64,000 nt of DNA from Pseudomonas frederiksbergensis (GTDB lineage: Bacteria > Pseudomonadota > Gammaproteobacteria > Pseudomonadales > Pseudomonadaceae): contig NZ_MOBP01000022.1 of assembly GCF_003732665.1 (NCBI RefSeq), positions 62,001 through 126,000 of the forward strand, in the 5' to 3' direction. The position numbers were made by a program, and so were the translations under genes. Shown here one piece after another: positions 36,201-44,297 of the stretch. The notes beneath the pieces were generated by a model. It searched no databases. It saw only the letters and a program-made list of their open reading frames with translations, and had not been told where the DNA came from. Numbering within the stretch: position 1 is the first letter of the stretch; every line of letters starts with the position of its first letter.

Positions 36201-36507
36201 CCTCGAACAATACGTCGGCACTGATCGCACCTTGATCAATCGCCTGGTGCACGATCTGGCCGTGACCAACCGCGAAGATCGCGAGCGGTTGCTTGAGGCT
36301 CACGCAGCAGGCAATCGTCAGGATCTCCAGGACCTGGCGCACCGCATCAAGGGCGGTGCGCGCATGGTCCAGGCGATACGGGTGATCGAGTGTTGCGAGC
36401 AATTGGAGCAGGCCTGCGCCGAAGGTGGAGCGGCCATGATCGACGACGCCGTCGAGCGCTTGCAGCAGACCATGGCGCGTCTGGACCGAAGCCTCGACCG
36501 GCGCTGA
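33295..36507 (+). CDS. BvgS-like hybrid sensor kinase with two periplasmic binding domains
   Basis: Inner-membrane sensor of 1070 aa. The order is: signal segment (MLLMVFAALQTTAMA), two tandem SBP_bac_3 domains (about residues 50-265 and 290-520), one TM helix (FSAAGALLLLALGWIAW, about 540-560), HisKA with His near residue 595 (MSHEIRTPMNALIG), HATPase, receiver with Asp near 885 (LITDCNMPVLSG) and HPt with His near 1016 (LAHRIKGGARM). I see no PAS domain between TM and HisKA, unlike BvgS. The GTG at 33295 starts right after the regulator stop; a GTG at 33307 is an alternative. It should relay His-Asp-His to the upstream regulator. Confidence 0.93.
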   Translation: MGRTVRTCLMLLMVFAALQTTAMATNEPQLQHLLGHSTVEGYEVRLDENDWQWLRGKRVLRLGVSGPDYPPFEVTRNHDELEGITADYADLLAQLLHVKVEVRRYGTRENAMAALKHDELDLLGTSNNFEVADPDLIRSRAYAEDQPMLVTRLDEPMPDDLAGKRMAMVDDYLPVTSVQAYYPEASVHLYASTLEALGAVAFGQDDVYLGDFISANYLINNNYLNNVHLAGPSGLDANPFGFALARSNGRLAGIVDRALAAIPMEQRAAIETRWSAGRASVSGQQNVRLSASEQRWLARHPTLTVGAVEDFAPLTFFDAQGRFSGLTAQLLTLISQRSGLTFNVQRNRSLDQQIQQLNAGKIDLLPAIIPSAEREAELRFTRAYLSNPFVLVSSTTPGSPRTLGDLAGKRLAINPTHPLQAFILARAPGVRWVDVQSPAQGLESVIKGQADAAISSLILTRYLVARHYRDRLRINSTVGDEPARITLATGRGAVELQSILNKALLSISPREMDELVARWSNDMVPDDSYWRRHRQIILQGFSAAGALLLLALGWIAWQRRQIRQRQQWLQQLQEAKDAADDANRAKTTFLATMSHEIRTPMNALIGMLELALKRSEEGITDRFAIEVASSSAQQLLVLIGDILDIARIESGHLSLAPERANLHELTVSVCRVFEGLAREKALRWWVELDPRSDRDVLIDPLRFKQVLSNVLSNAIKFTDEGTVSLTLGVEPGLSGHLTVTVVIEDSGIGISVADQQRLFSPFVQAGNNPQSGRSGSGLGLVISRSLCEMMGGRLQLHSDLGWGTQVKISLDVPALQPRVGGDVPANGVPVSTRSLTILVVDDYPANRLLLSRQLGYLGHRVLEAEDGAQGLEQWRKQTLDVLITDCNMPVLSGYELAMAIRDEEQALRLPATPILGFTANAQPEEKSRCLEAGMDDCLFKPIRLGDLSAWLAARFADEAPPVAEFDLSGLEQYVGTDRTLINRLVHDLAVTNREDRERLLEAHAAGNRQDLQDLAHRIKGGARMVQAIRVIECCEQLEQACAEGGAAMIDDAVERLQQTMARLDRSLDRR

Positions 36508-36510
36508 AGA

Positions 36511-37314
36511 TCAATCCCAGTGCGGGGCGATGCCTTTGGGGCTGGTCAAGCGCTGGCCACGATCCAGGCCGGCGATCAACGCCATGTCGGCGTCGCTCAG
36601 GGTCAGGGCGCAGGCCTCCAGATTGCTTTCCAGGTTGGCGCGTTTGGTCGATGAAGGAATCACCGCATAACCCAATTGCATGGCCCAGGCCAGGGTGACT
36701 TGTGCCGGTGTCGCCTGAAGACGCTCGGCGATCTGCTGGATGACCGGGTCCTTCAGTACCTCGCCGTAGGCCAGGGTCATGTACGAGGTGATCTGGATGC
36801 CCTGGCTCTGGGCGAATTCGACGACCTTGCGGTTTTGCAGGTACGGGTGCAGCTCGATCTGGTTGGTGGCGATGTTCTCGGCACCGACGGCGGCGATGGC
36901 CTGTTTCATCAGGTCCACGGTGAAGTTAGACACGCCGATCTGGCGGGTCAGGCCCATGTTCTTGGCTTCGAGCAGGGCGCCCATGAATTCTTCGATGGGC
37001 ACTTGGTCTTCCGGGGACGGCCAGTGGATCAGCGTCAGGTCCAGGTAATCGGTCTGCAAGCTGCGCAGGCTCTGTTTGAGGCTGTCGATCAGGCGATCCT
37101 TGGCGAAATTGGCCACCCAGATTTTGCTGGTGATGAACAACTCATGACGCGGCACGCCACTGGCGGCGATGGCCTGGCCGACCTCGGCTTCGTTCTCGTA
37201 GATTTGCGCGGTGTCGATGACCCGGTAGCCCAGTTCAAGACCGGTGCTCACCGAATCGATGACCACCTGGCCTTGCAGGCGAAACGTACCAAGACCGAAT
37301 GCGGGAACAGACAT
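36511..37314 (-). CDS. dkgB: Aldo/keto reductase, DkgB-like (2,5-diketo-D-gluconate / methylglyoxal reductase)
   Basis: NADPH-dependent reductase of 267 aa, the length of E. coli DkgB. Catalytic residues fit the AKR set: Asp in RVIDTAQIY, Tyr just after it, Lys in FITSKIW and His in LIHWPSP. Substrates in the family are 2,5-diketogluconate and small aldehydes. I chose the ATG at 37314 (MSVPAFGLGTFRLQG). Its stop lies 3 nt from the stop of the convergent sensor kinase, with no terminator visible. Confidence 0.9.
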   Translation of the reverse strand: MSVPAFGLGTFRLQGQVVIDSVSTGLELGYRVIDTAQIYENEAEVGQAIAASGVPRHELFITSKIWVANFAKDRLIDSLKQSLRSLQTDYLDLTLIHWPSPEDQVPIEEFMGALLEAKNMGLTRQIGVSNFTVDLMKQAIAAVGAENIATNQIELHPYLQNRKVVEFAQSQGIQITSYMTLAYGEVLKDPVIQQIAERLQATPAQVTLAWAMQLGYAVIPSSTKRANLESNLEACALTLSDADMALIAGLDRGQRLTSPKGIAPHWD

Positions 37315-37447
37315 AGATGACTCCAGGGTTGCAGTGGGAATGGACACGAGTATCCGCGCTGAGGTCCTTGAGAAAAACCGCAGGCAGGTCAAGTCAATGT
37401 TTACCGCAAGTCATGAATAGTGAAATTGTGGTTGTCTGGTCTGGCGC

Positions 37448-37513
37448 TTTCGCGAGCAAGCCCGCTCCCACATTGGAACGCGGTCGAATGTGGGAGCGGG
37501 CTTGCTCGCGAAG
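37448..37513. repeat. REPIN
   Basis: Inverted REP pair between dkgB and the thioesterase gene. Confidence 0.85.
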
Positions 37514-37534
37514 GCCGCGCCGCGGTCTTGGAAC

Positions 37535-38074
37535 CTACCCCCGCGCCTCAAGAATCATGCAAGTCGTCGACCCCGTCGCATACAACCGCCCATCCACATC
37601 ATAAATCCGCCCCTCGGCCAGCGCCGTCGAACGCCCCAGGTGCACCACTTTGCCCTCGGCCCGCACCGGTCCGCTGGCGCCGGTCAACGCCCGGACATAG
37701 CTGATGCGCAGATCCAGCGTCGTGTAGCCCTGGCCTTTCTTCAGTTGCGTGTGAATCGCGCAACCCATGCACGAATCCAGCAAGGTCGCCGCGTAGCCGC
37801 CATGCACGCTGCCCAGCGGGTTGTAGTGCCGCGCATCCGGTGTGCCCTGGAACAGGAACAGTCCGGCCGACCACTCAATAGGGATGAAATCCATCAGCGT
37901 GCCAATCGGCGGCGAGGGCAGTTCACCGTTGCCGATGCCCTCGAAAAACTCGGCGGGGGAGAGGGCGCTGACCTCGGCCATGGACAGGCTGCCGGGGCCG
38001 GCGAGGCGGGCGCGCATCGCCTGTTCCTGGGCGATCCATTGGGCGAGGGTGGCTTCGCGGGTCGGGCTTTGCAT
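37535..38074 (-). CDS. PaaI/YigI-family hotdog thioesterase
   Basis: Protein of 179 aa with a hotdog-fold acyl-CoA thioesterase domain. The family signature HYNPLGSVHGGYAATLLDSCMG is visible, followed by TLDLRISYVRAL. The physiological substrate cannot be told. The ATG at 38074 follows GAGGAATTGACC. A palindrome-like motif (38095-38108) shared with the emrA promoter lies just upstream. Probably monocistronic. Confidence 0.87.
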   Translation of the reverse strand: MQSPTREATLAQWIAQEQAMRARLAGPGSLSMAEVSALSPAEFFEGIGNGELPSPPIGTLMDFIPIEWSAGLFLFQGTPDARHYNPLGSVHGGYAATLLDSCMGCAIHTQLKKGQGYTTLDLRISYVRALTGASGPVRAEGKVVHLGRSTALAEGRIYDVDGRLYATGSTTCMILEARG

Positions 38075-38094
38075 GGTCAATTCCTCGGACGGAT

Positions 38095-38108
38095 ATTACG
38101 GCTGTAAT
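38095..38108. promoter_or_regulatory. Shared ATTACGGCTGTAAT motif upstream of the thioesterase gene
   Basis: Arms TTAC and GTAA are inverted around GGCT. The same 14 bases occur at 44230-44243 ahead of the emrA-like gene, at a similar distance from the start codon (21 and 28 nt). Confidence 0.5.
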
Positions 38109-38277
38109 GTGCGTCGATATTATGTCCGAAATAAAAACCTGACTACCCCCGTTCCCTATGAATAATGCGGCTGTCGTCCTGCTGGTAGAACGCTAAAGCC
38201 GGTTTTTGCCGCCTAGTGCCGGATTGGTATCAGATTTAAGCTGGGTTCATGCTTCACCCACCTATTTCGGAGGCGCG

Positions 38278-39144
38278 ATGAAAAACATCATCGGTATCTA
38301 CACCAGTCCACGGGCCCATTGGGTCGGCGACGGTTTTCCGGTTCGCACGCTGTTTTCCTACGACACGATGGGCCAACACATCAGCCCGTTCTTGCTGCTG
38401 GATCACGCCGGTCCCGCTGAATTTACCCCGACAACCGAACGGCGTGGCGTCGGCCAGCACCCGCATCGCGGTTTTGAAACCGTGACCATCGTCTACGACG
38501 GCGAAGTGCAGCACCGCGACTCCACCGGCAGCGGCGGCACCATCGGCCCCGGCGATGTGCAATGGATGACCGCCGCCTCGGGGATCATCCACGAGGAGTT
38601 CCACTCCGACGATTTCGCCAAACGCGGCGGCAAACTGGAGATGGTGCAACTGTGGGTCAACCTGCCGGCCAAGGACAAAATGGCCGACGCCGGTTACCAG
38701 ACGATCCTCGACCGCGACATCCCGAACATCCCGCTCAAGGACGACGCCGGTCGCCTGCGCCTGATCGCCGGTGAGTTCGACGGCCATACCGGGCCGTCCC
38801 GCACGTTCACGCCGATCGATGTCTGGGACCTGCGCCTGAACGCTGGCAAGTTGCTGACCCTGGACTTGCACGAAGGGCGCAACACTGCCCTGGTGGTGCT
38901 GCGCGGCACGGTGCAGGTCAACGGCCTGGAATTAGTGCGGGAAGGGCAACTGGCGCTGTTCGAGCGTGATGGAAAGCAGCTCAGCCTGGAAGCCAACAAC
39001 GACGCAGTGGTGTTACTGCTCAGCGGCGAACCGATCGACGAGCCCATCGTCGGCCATGGTCCGTTCGTGATGAACAGCGAACAGGAAATCCACCAGGCGT
39101 TTGCCGACTTCCAGTCGGGGCGGTTTGGACGGATGAGCCACTAA
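38278..39144 (+). CDS. Pirin family protein
   Basis: Bicupin of 288 aa. The N-terminal cupin has the metal-site pattern HPHRGFETVTIVYDGEVQHRDS and a final site in ASGIIHEEFH; the C-terminal cupin is of the Pirin_C type. Some bacterial pirins act as quercetin dioxygenases, others as redox or metabolic regulators, so the role is open. The ATG at 38278 has a strong CGGAGG ahead of it. A REPIN follows. Confidence 0.9.
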   Translation: MKNIIGIYTSPRAHWVGDGFPVRTLFSYDTMGQHISPFLLLDHAGPAEFTPTTERRGVGQHPHRGFETVTIVYDGEVQHRDSTGSGGTIGPGDVQWMTAASGIIHEEFHSDDFAKRGGKLEMVQLWVNLPAKDKMADAGYQTILDRDIPNIPLKDDAGRLRLIAGEFDGHTGPSRTFTPIDVWDLRLNAGKLLTLDLHEGRNTALVVLRGTVQVNGLELVREGQLALFERDGKQLSLEANNDAVVLLLSGEPIDEPIVGHGPFVMNSEQEIHQAFADFQSGRFGRMSH

Positions 39145-39167
39145 ACCCCGCCACACCGCAATTCCCC

Positions 39168-39259
39168 TTGTGGGAGCGGGCTTGCTCGCGAAAGCGGTGT
39201 GTCAGTCACTATCAATGTCGATTGACACACCGCCTTCGCGAGCAAGCCCGCTCCCACAG
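39168..39259. repeat. REPIN
   Basis: Inverted REP pair; spacer shares GCGGTGTGTCAGTCA-type sequence with the copies near 11 kb and 46 kb. Confidence 0.85.
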
Positions 39260-39352
39260 TTGTATTGGGTTGTTCTTGAGAAATCAATTTGCTCCTACAC
39301 TGTGCCCAATGTGTGAAATCTTCGCGCCATTGGCCCTTGCTGGAGTTGCTTG

Positions 39353-40801
39353 ATGCTGTCACTGCTCACCGATCACCCGCTGCTCGCCGCGCTGGCCCTG
39401 ATCCTGATTGATCTTGGCTTGTGGCGTTTGATCAGCACCAACGGCAGCAACTGGAAACTGGTGGTGCGGCTGGTGATTTTCGCGTTGTTCAGCATCCTGC
39501 TGTTCAACGAGGGCCTGAACCCGCTGGAGCCCGCGCCCTGGGCCGATAACGTGCCGCTGCACCTGGCCGCCACCGGTCTGCAGATCGGCTGGTGGTTGTT
39601 CGGCGCGCGGACCCTGACGGTGCTGATCGGCGCGGTGATGATGCAACGGGTCGGGCATACCGGGCGTTTGCTCCAGGACTTGCTCGGCGCGGTGATTTTC
39701 CTGATCGCGATCATCGCGGCCATGGCCTACGTGCTCGACTTGCCGGTCAAGGGCGTGCTCGCTACCTCCGGCGCAGTGGCGATCATCGTCGGCCTGGCGC
39801 TGCAAAGCACCCTCAGCGACGTGTTCTCCGGCATCGTCCTCAACACCACCAAGCCTTATCAAATCGATGACTGGATTTCCATCGACGGCACCGAAGGCCG
39901 GGTCACCGACATCGACTGGCGCGCCACGCGCATGCAAACCGCCCAGGGCAGCCTGGCGGTGATTCCCAACTCCCTAGCGGCCAAGGCCAAGATCATCAAC
40001 TTCAGTCGGCCGAGCGACATGTTCGGCGTGTCCATCTGCCTGCAACTGAGCCCCCACGCCCGGCCGAACACGGTGGTCGAAGCCCTGGAACGGGCGATGC
40101 AGGGGTGTCGTTTGCTGCTGGACCACCCGGCGCCGAATGTCGCCCTGAAAAGCTCCAGCAGCGCCGGGGTGGAATACGAAATCAGCGGGTTTGTCGCCTC
40201 GATGGACCAGAAGCGCACCGTGCGCAATCTGCTGTTCGACCTAGCCTACCGGCACTTGCAGGCCTCCGGCATCAACCTGCTGTCGAGCGTCGAACCCAAC
40301 CCGCCGAGCAACGTGTCCCGGCCGCGGGCGCTGCTGGAAAGCTCGGCGATTTTCTCGACCTTGCGCCAGGAAGAAAAAGAAACCTTCAGCCAGAACATGA
40401 CCCTGCAAACCTTCCGCGCCGGCGAGACGATCCTGGCGGCGGGGGAGGTCAGCGATCACTTGTTCATCATCGAATCGGGGGTTATTTCAGTGACCCTGAT
40501 GCGCCACGGTACGCCGTTCGAATCCGGGCGCATGGGGCCGGGGGAGGTGATCGGCGAGGCCGGCATCCTGTCCGACACCTCGGTGCCCGCCGCGTTTACC
40601 GCCAAGACCTTCTGCGCCCTGTATCGCATCGAAAAGGCCTACCTCAAGCCATGCCTGGATGCCCGGCACGACATCAACGATGCGATGAAGGCGTTGCTGG
40701 ATTTCCGTTTGCACAAGGCCCGGACCTTGACCCAGGACGAGCCGGTGGTGGTGCAGAAGAAGGGGTTTTTGCAGTGGTTGCGCAATCGTAATCACGGATA
40801 G
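39353..40801 (+). CDS. MscS-family mechanosensitive channel fused to a cyclic-nucleotide-binding domain
   Basis: Protein of 482 aa. The N-terminal half has four to five TM helices. The pore helix and MscS beta domain are at VLATSGAVAIIVGLALQSTLSDVFSGIVL and DDWISIDGTEGRVTDIDWRATRM. The C-terminal part (about residues 330-450) is a cNMP-binding fold (FRAGETILAAGEVSDHLFIIESG; GPGEVIGEAGILSDTSVPA). The canonical cAMP-binding Arg is not obvious. The family is probably a ligand-modulated osmotic channel (bCNG group, known to respond weakly to tension). The ATG at 39353 follows TGGAG. Confidence 0.9.
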   Translation: MLSLLTDHPLLAALALILIDLGLWRLISTNGSNWKLVVRLVIFALFSILLFNEGLNPLEPAPWADNVPLHLAATGLQIGWWLFGARTLTVLIGAVMMQRVGHTGRLLQDLLGAVIFLIAIIAAMAYVLDLPVKGVLATSGAVAIIVGLALQSTLSDVFSGIVLNTTKPYQIDDWISIDGTEGRVTDIDWRATRMQTAQGSLAVIPNSLAAKAKIINFSRPSDMFGVSICLQLSPHARPNTVVEALERAMQGCRLLLDHPAPNVALKSSSSAGVEYEISGFVASMDQKRTVRNLLFDLAYRHLQASGINLLSSVEPNPPSNVSRPRALLESSAIFSTLRQEEKETFSQNMTLQTFRAGETILAAGEVSDHLFIIESGVISVTLMRHGTPFESGRMGPGEVIGEAGILSDTSVPAAFTAKTFCALYRIEKAYLKPCLDARHDINDAMKALLDFRLHKARTLTQDEPVVVQKKGFLQWLRNRNHG

Positions 40802-40830
40802 CGCGGGTTTTTGTCGCCAGGGCGGGCCTA

Positions 40831-40906
40831 TTCGCGAGCAAGCCCGCTCCCACATTGAATCTGTGAACGCCGCAGATCCACTGTGGGAGCGGGCTTGCTC
40901 GCGAAG
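40831..40906. repeat. REPIN
   Basis: Inverted REP pair after the MscS gene; the remaining 150 nt to the next gene hold no clear signal. Confidence 0.85.
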
Positions 40907-41056
40907 GCGATACCAGCATCGCTATAACTCCTGGAATGAAACAGGTTTTTCGGGCGGCCCCTCAATGGCCTCCTCGTCTTCCCGAATATTGGCTATTTGT
41001 CACAGACGTGGGCGGGCTTAACTTAGCTCCACACCCACTTGTGACGGAGCCCCACC

Positions 41057-41497
41057 ATGAAACCTCGTATCGATTTCTACACCGCTTCCCCAGACGCTCT
41101 CAAAGCCATGATCGCCCTGGAAACCGCGGTCTCGAAATTGCCGCTGGAAAAGAACCTGATCGAACTGGTCAAGCTGCGCACTTCGCAAATCAACGGCTGC
41201 GCGTTCTGCCTCGACATGCACAGCGCCGATGCCCGCAAGGGCGGTGAAGACGAACGTCGACTGGCCACCTTGTCGGCCTGGCGTGAAACGCCGTTCTTCA
41301 CCCCCCGTGAACGTGCGGCGATGGCCTGGACCGAATCCTTGACCTTGATCAGCCAGACCCACGCCTCGGACGAAGACTACGAACTGGCCGTCTCCGAATT
41401 CAGCCCCAAGGAAATGGTCGACCTGACCGTGGCCATTACCACCATCAACGCCTGGAACCGCCTGGCCATTGGGTTCCGCAAAATGCCTCAAGCCTGA
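41057..41497 (+). CDS. AhpD / carboxymuconolactone decarboxylase family protein
   Basis: Protein of 146 aa with one CMD domain. The redox-type motif CAFCLDMHSADARKGGE (CxxC with downstream His) is characteristic of AhpD-like alkyl-hydroperoxidase proteins. Function is likely peroxide or redox defence. The ATG at 41057 follows GACGGAGCC. Its stop abuts the stop of the convergent emrB-like gene. Confidence 0.9.
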   Translation: MKPRIDFYTASPDALKAMIALETAVSKLPLEKNLIELVKLRTSQINGCAFCLDMHSADARKGGEDERRLATLSAWRETPFFTPRERAAMAWTESLTLISQTHASDEDYELAVSEFSPKEMVDLTVAITTINAWNRLAIGFRKMPQA

Positions 41498-43087
41498 TCA
41501 ATGAGCGTCTGCTGACGGCGCGGCCGGTGGTTGCACCTTGCGCATCAAGGGCACCATCGCCGTGGCGATAATGAAGCAGACCATGATCACCAAAAACGCG
41601 TCGCCATAGGTTTGTGTCTGGGCTTCGCGATACGTCAGCAACCACAGCTGATGCAGGCTGGCGGTGACCCCGGCGTCACCGCTCTGGCCCAGGGCGGCGA
41701 AGTTGTTGCCGACTTGGGACAGCCACTGGTTGAGCGCTTCGTTGGTGCTGTTCAGGTGCTCCGCCAACCGCGTGAAGTGCAGGTTGGTGCGGTCGTTGAG
41801 GATGGTGGCACACGCTGCGATACCAATCGCACCGCCCAGGTTGCGCATCAGATTGAACAACCCCGAAGCATGTTTGAGCCGCGCCGGCGCCAATCCACCC
41901 AGGGTTAACGTCACCGCCGGTGGCACCGCCAATTGCTGGGCAATCCCGCGCAGGGCTTGCGGCAGCATCAATTCTTTGGCCCCCCAGTCATGGGTGATCG
42001 GGCTGAAATCCCACATCGATAACGCGAATAATCCAAGGCCGGTCATCATGATCCAGCGCAGGTCGATGCGGTTGGCCATAAAGGCGTACAGCGGAATCGC
42101 CATGATCTGGAACACCCCGGTGGAGAAAACCGCCAGACCAATGTCCAGTGCGCTGTAGCCACGCACCCGACCGAGAAACAGCGGCGTCAGGTAAATGGTG
42201 GCGAACAGGCCGATCCCGGTGACAAAGGAAAAGAAGCAACCGAGGGCGAAATTGCGGTCCTTCAGGGCGCGCAAATCGACGATCGGATTGGCCACGTACA
42301 ACGTGCGGCTGATAAAGGCCAGTCCGGCGAGGCCGCTGATCCACGCGGTGGCCAGGATCGTGCTGTCGCTGAACCAGTTCCAGCGCGGGCCTTCTTCGAG
42401 GGTGTATTCCAGGCAGCCGAGAAACAGCGCCATGAACACCATGCTGAGGTAGTCGGCGCCCTTGAGCAGGGACAGTTCTGGCCGATCGATCTTTACCAGC
42501 ATCGGCACGACCACGGCGACGAAAATCCCCGGCACCAGGTTGATGTAGAACAGCCAGTGCCAGGACGAAATATCGGTGATCCAGCCACCGATCACCGGGC
42601 CCAACGTCGGCGCCAGGGACGCCACGGCGCCGATGGTCGAGGCGGCGATCACCCGTTGTTTGCCGGTAAAGAAAAAGAACGCCGTGGTGAACACCAGCGG
42701 GATCATCGAGCCGCCGAGAAAGCCTTGCAGGGCACGGAAGGCGATCATGCTCTGGATGTTCCAGGCCACGCCGCAGAGCAGGCTGGCCAAAGTGAAACCC
42801 ACCGCCGAAGCACAGAACAGCCAACGAGTCGAGAACACCCGTGACAGCCAACCCGACAACGGAATCACGATGATTTCAGCGATTAGGTAACTGGTCTGCA
42901 CCCACGCGGTTTCGTCGGTGCCGGCCGAGAGTCCGCCGCCGATGTCACGCAACGAGGCGGAGACAATCTGGATATCCAGCAGCGCAATGAACATGCCGAT
43001 GCACATGCTGGCGAAAGCGAAGACCTTGGTCGCCGTCGCCATGTCCGCGACATTGAATGGCTGCGCGGGAGCGGTGACGGTGCTCAT
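41498..43087 (-). CDS. EmrB-like MFS drug exporter (DHA2, 14 TM)
   Basis: Protein of 529 aa of the DHA2 drug:H+ antiporter family. TM1 motif GMFIALLDIQIVSASLRDIGGGL, motif A-like GWLSRVFSTRWLF and motif C-like GPVIGGWITD are visible. It works with an inner-membrane adaptor (EmrA) and an outer-membrane channel. The start overlaps the stop of the emrA-like gene by 4 nt (ATGA). No outer-membrane factor is encoded next to it. Confidence 0.92.
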   Translation of the reverse strand: MSTVTAPAQPFNVADMATATKVFAFASMCIGMFIALLDIQIVSASLRDIGGGLSAGTDETAWVQTSYLIAEIIVIPLSGWLSRVFSTRWLFCASAVGFTLASLLCGVAWNIQSMIAFRALQGFLGGSMIPLVFTTAFFFFTGKQRVIAASTIGAVASLAPTLGPVIGGWITDISSWHWLFYINLVPGIFVAVVVPMLVKIDRPELSLLKGADYLSMVFMALFLGCLEYTLEEGPRWNWFSDSTILATAWISGLAGLAFISRTLYVANPIVDLRALKDRNFALGCFFSFVTGIGLFATIYLTPLFLGRVRGYSALDIGLAVFSTGVFQIMAIPLYAFMANRIDLRWIMMTGLGLFALSMWDFSPITHDWGAKELMLPQALRGIAQQLAVPPAVTLTLGGLAPARLKHASGLFNLMRNLGGAIGIAACATILNDRTNLHFTRLAEHLNSTNEALNQWLSQVGNNFAALGQSGDAGVTASLHQLWLLTYREAQTQTYGDAFLVIMVCFIIATAMVPLMRKVQPPAAPSADAH

Positions 43088-44202
43088 GGCGCGCTGGCCA
43101 CGGCTGGGGTTTTATCGTCGGCACGGGTGTCGACTTCAGCAGTCACCGACAGCCCCGGACGCAGATGGCCGAGCACGCCATCCGCCGGGTCCAGCACGAT
43201 GCGCACCGGCACCCGCTGGACGATTTTGGTGAAGTTGCCCGTGGCGTTTTCCGGTGGCAACACGCTGAACTGCGCACCACTGGCCGGGGCGAGGCTGTCC
43301 AGATGACCGTGGAACACCTGGCCCGACAGCACGTCGGCGCGGATGATCACCCGCTGACCGGATGTCATCCGCGCCAGTTGGTCTTCCTTGAAATTGGCAT
43401 CGACCCACAGCCCGCTCGATGGCACCACCGACAGCAGTTGCGAACCGGCCTGGGCGTAAGCGCCGACCCGCGCCCGACGGTTACCCACCACACCATCCAC
43501 CGGCGCTTTGAGTTCGGTGTAGCCAACGTTGAGTTGTGCCAGGTCACGCTCGGCCTTGGCTTGCATCAGCGCGGCGCGGGCCTGTTGTTTCTGGGTTTCG
43601 ATCACGTCCAGTTGACGCTGGGAGGCGAGCAATTCCGCCTGGGCTCGAGCGCTGATGGCTTGGGCGGTCTTGAACGTGGCGTTGGCCCGTTGCGCGCTTT
43701 CCACCGAGACGGCGTTGCTGCCCACCAGTTTTTTGTAACGCGCATCGTCATCCCGGGAACGGGCGGTTTCGGCGCCGGCGGCATCGATCCCGGCGCGGGC
43801 CTGGCCGATCACCGCGTGTTGCAATTGCTCGGTGGCGTCGAGGTTGGCGAGCAGGGCTTCTTCGGCGGCGACCGCGCCTTCAGCCTTGGCCAGGTTGGCG
43901 CGGTAGTCCCGCGAATCCAGGCGCACCAATACATCGCCGGCCTTGACCTTCTGGTTGTCGGTCACCAGCACTTCTTCGATATAACCCGCGACTTTTGGCC
44001 CGATCACCGTGACGTCACCGCCAATATAGGCATCGTCGGTTTCTTCGAGGAAACGCCCGGCGCTCCACCAGTGGGCGCCGTACAACCCGATGCCGACCAG
44101 CGCCGCGATGGCCACGGTCAGCAACAGCAGACGCTTGAGCACGGGCGGCTTGGCGGTCACCGGGACAGCCAGGTCGGGTTCAACGGTGGGCATGCTGGTC
44201 AT
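43084..44202 (-). CDS. EmrA-like membrane-fusion protein (HlyD family)
   Basis: Protein of 372 aa: one N-terminal TM (RLLLLTVAIAALVGIGLYGAHWW), biotinyl-lipoyl motif DDAYIGGDVTVIGPKVAGYIEEVLV, a long coiled coil and the second lipoyl half GYTELKAPVDGVVGNRRARVG. Partner of the EmrB-like pump. Upstream lie the shared ATTACGGCTGTAAT motif and a perfect palindrome, so a repressor probably controls the pair; the divergent neighbour region leads to an AraC gene. Confidence 0.92.
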   Translation of the reverse strand: MTSMPTVEPDLAVPVTAKPPVLKRLLLLTVAIAALVGIGLYGAHWWSAGRFLEETDDAYIGGDVTVIGPKVAGYIEEVLVTDNQKVKAGDVLVRLDSRDYRANLAKAEGAVAAEEALLANLDATEQLQHAVIGQARAGIDAAGAETARSRDDDARYKKLVGSNAVSVESAQRANATFKTAQAISARAQAELLASQRQLDVIETQKQQARAALMQAKAERDLAQLNVGYTELKAPVDGVVGNRRARVGAYAQAGSQLLSVVPSSGLWVDANFKEDQLARMTSGQRVIIRADVLSGQVFHGHLDSLAPASGAQFSVLPPENATGNFTKIVQRVPVRIVLDPADGVLGHLRPGLSVTAEVDTRADDKTPAVASAP

Positions 44203-44229
44203 GGAGAAATACCTGTGGGGAGGGGCTTT

Positions 44230-44259
44230 ATTACGGCTGTAATATGACGCATGTCATAT
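44230..44259. promoter_or_regulatory. Operator region of the emrAB-like operon
   Basis: ATTACGGCTGTAAT (44230-44243) overlaps an 18-bp perfect palindrome ATATGACGCATGTCATAT (44242-44259). On the minus strand a TTGCAA hexamer sits just upstream, so the palindrome would lie over the core promoter. Confidence 0.55.
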
Positions 44260-44297
44260 TTGCTTGCAATTAATTTTTGCTGCCGATCGTCAGGTGC

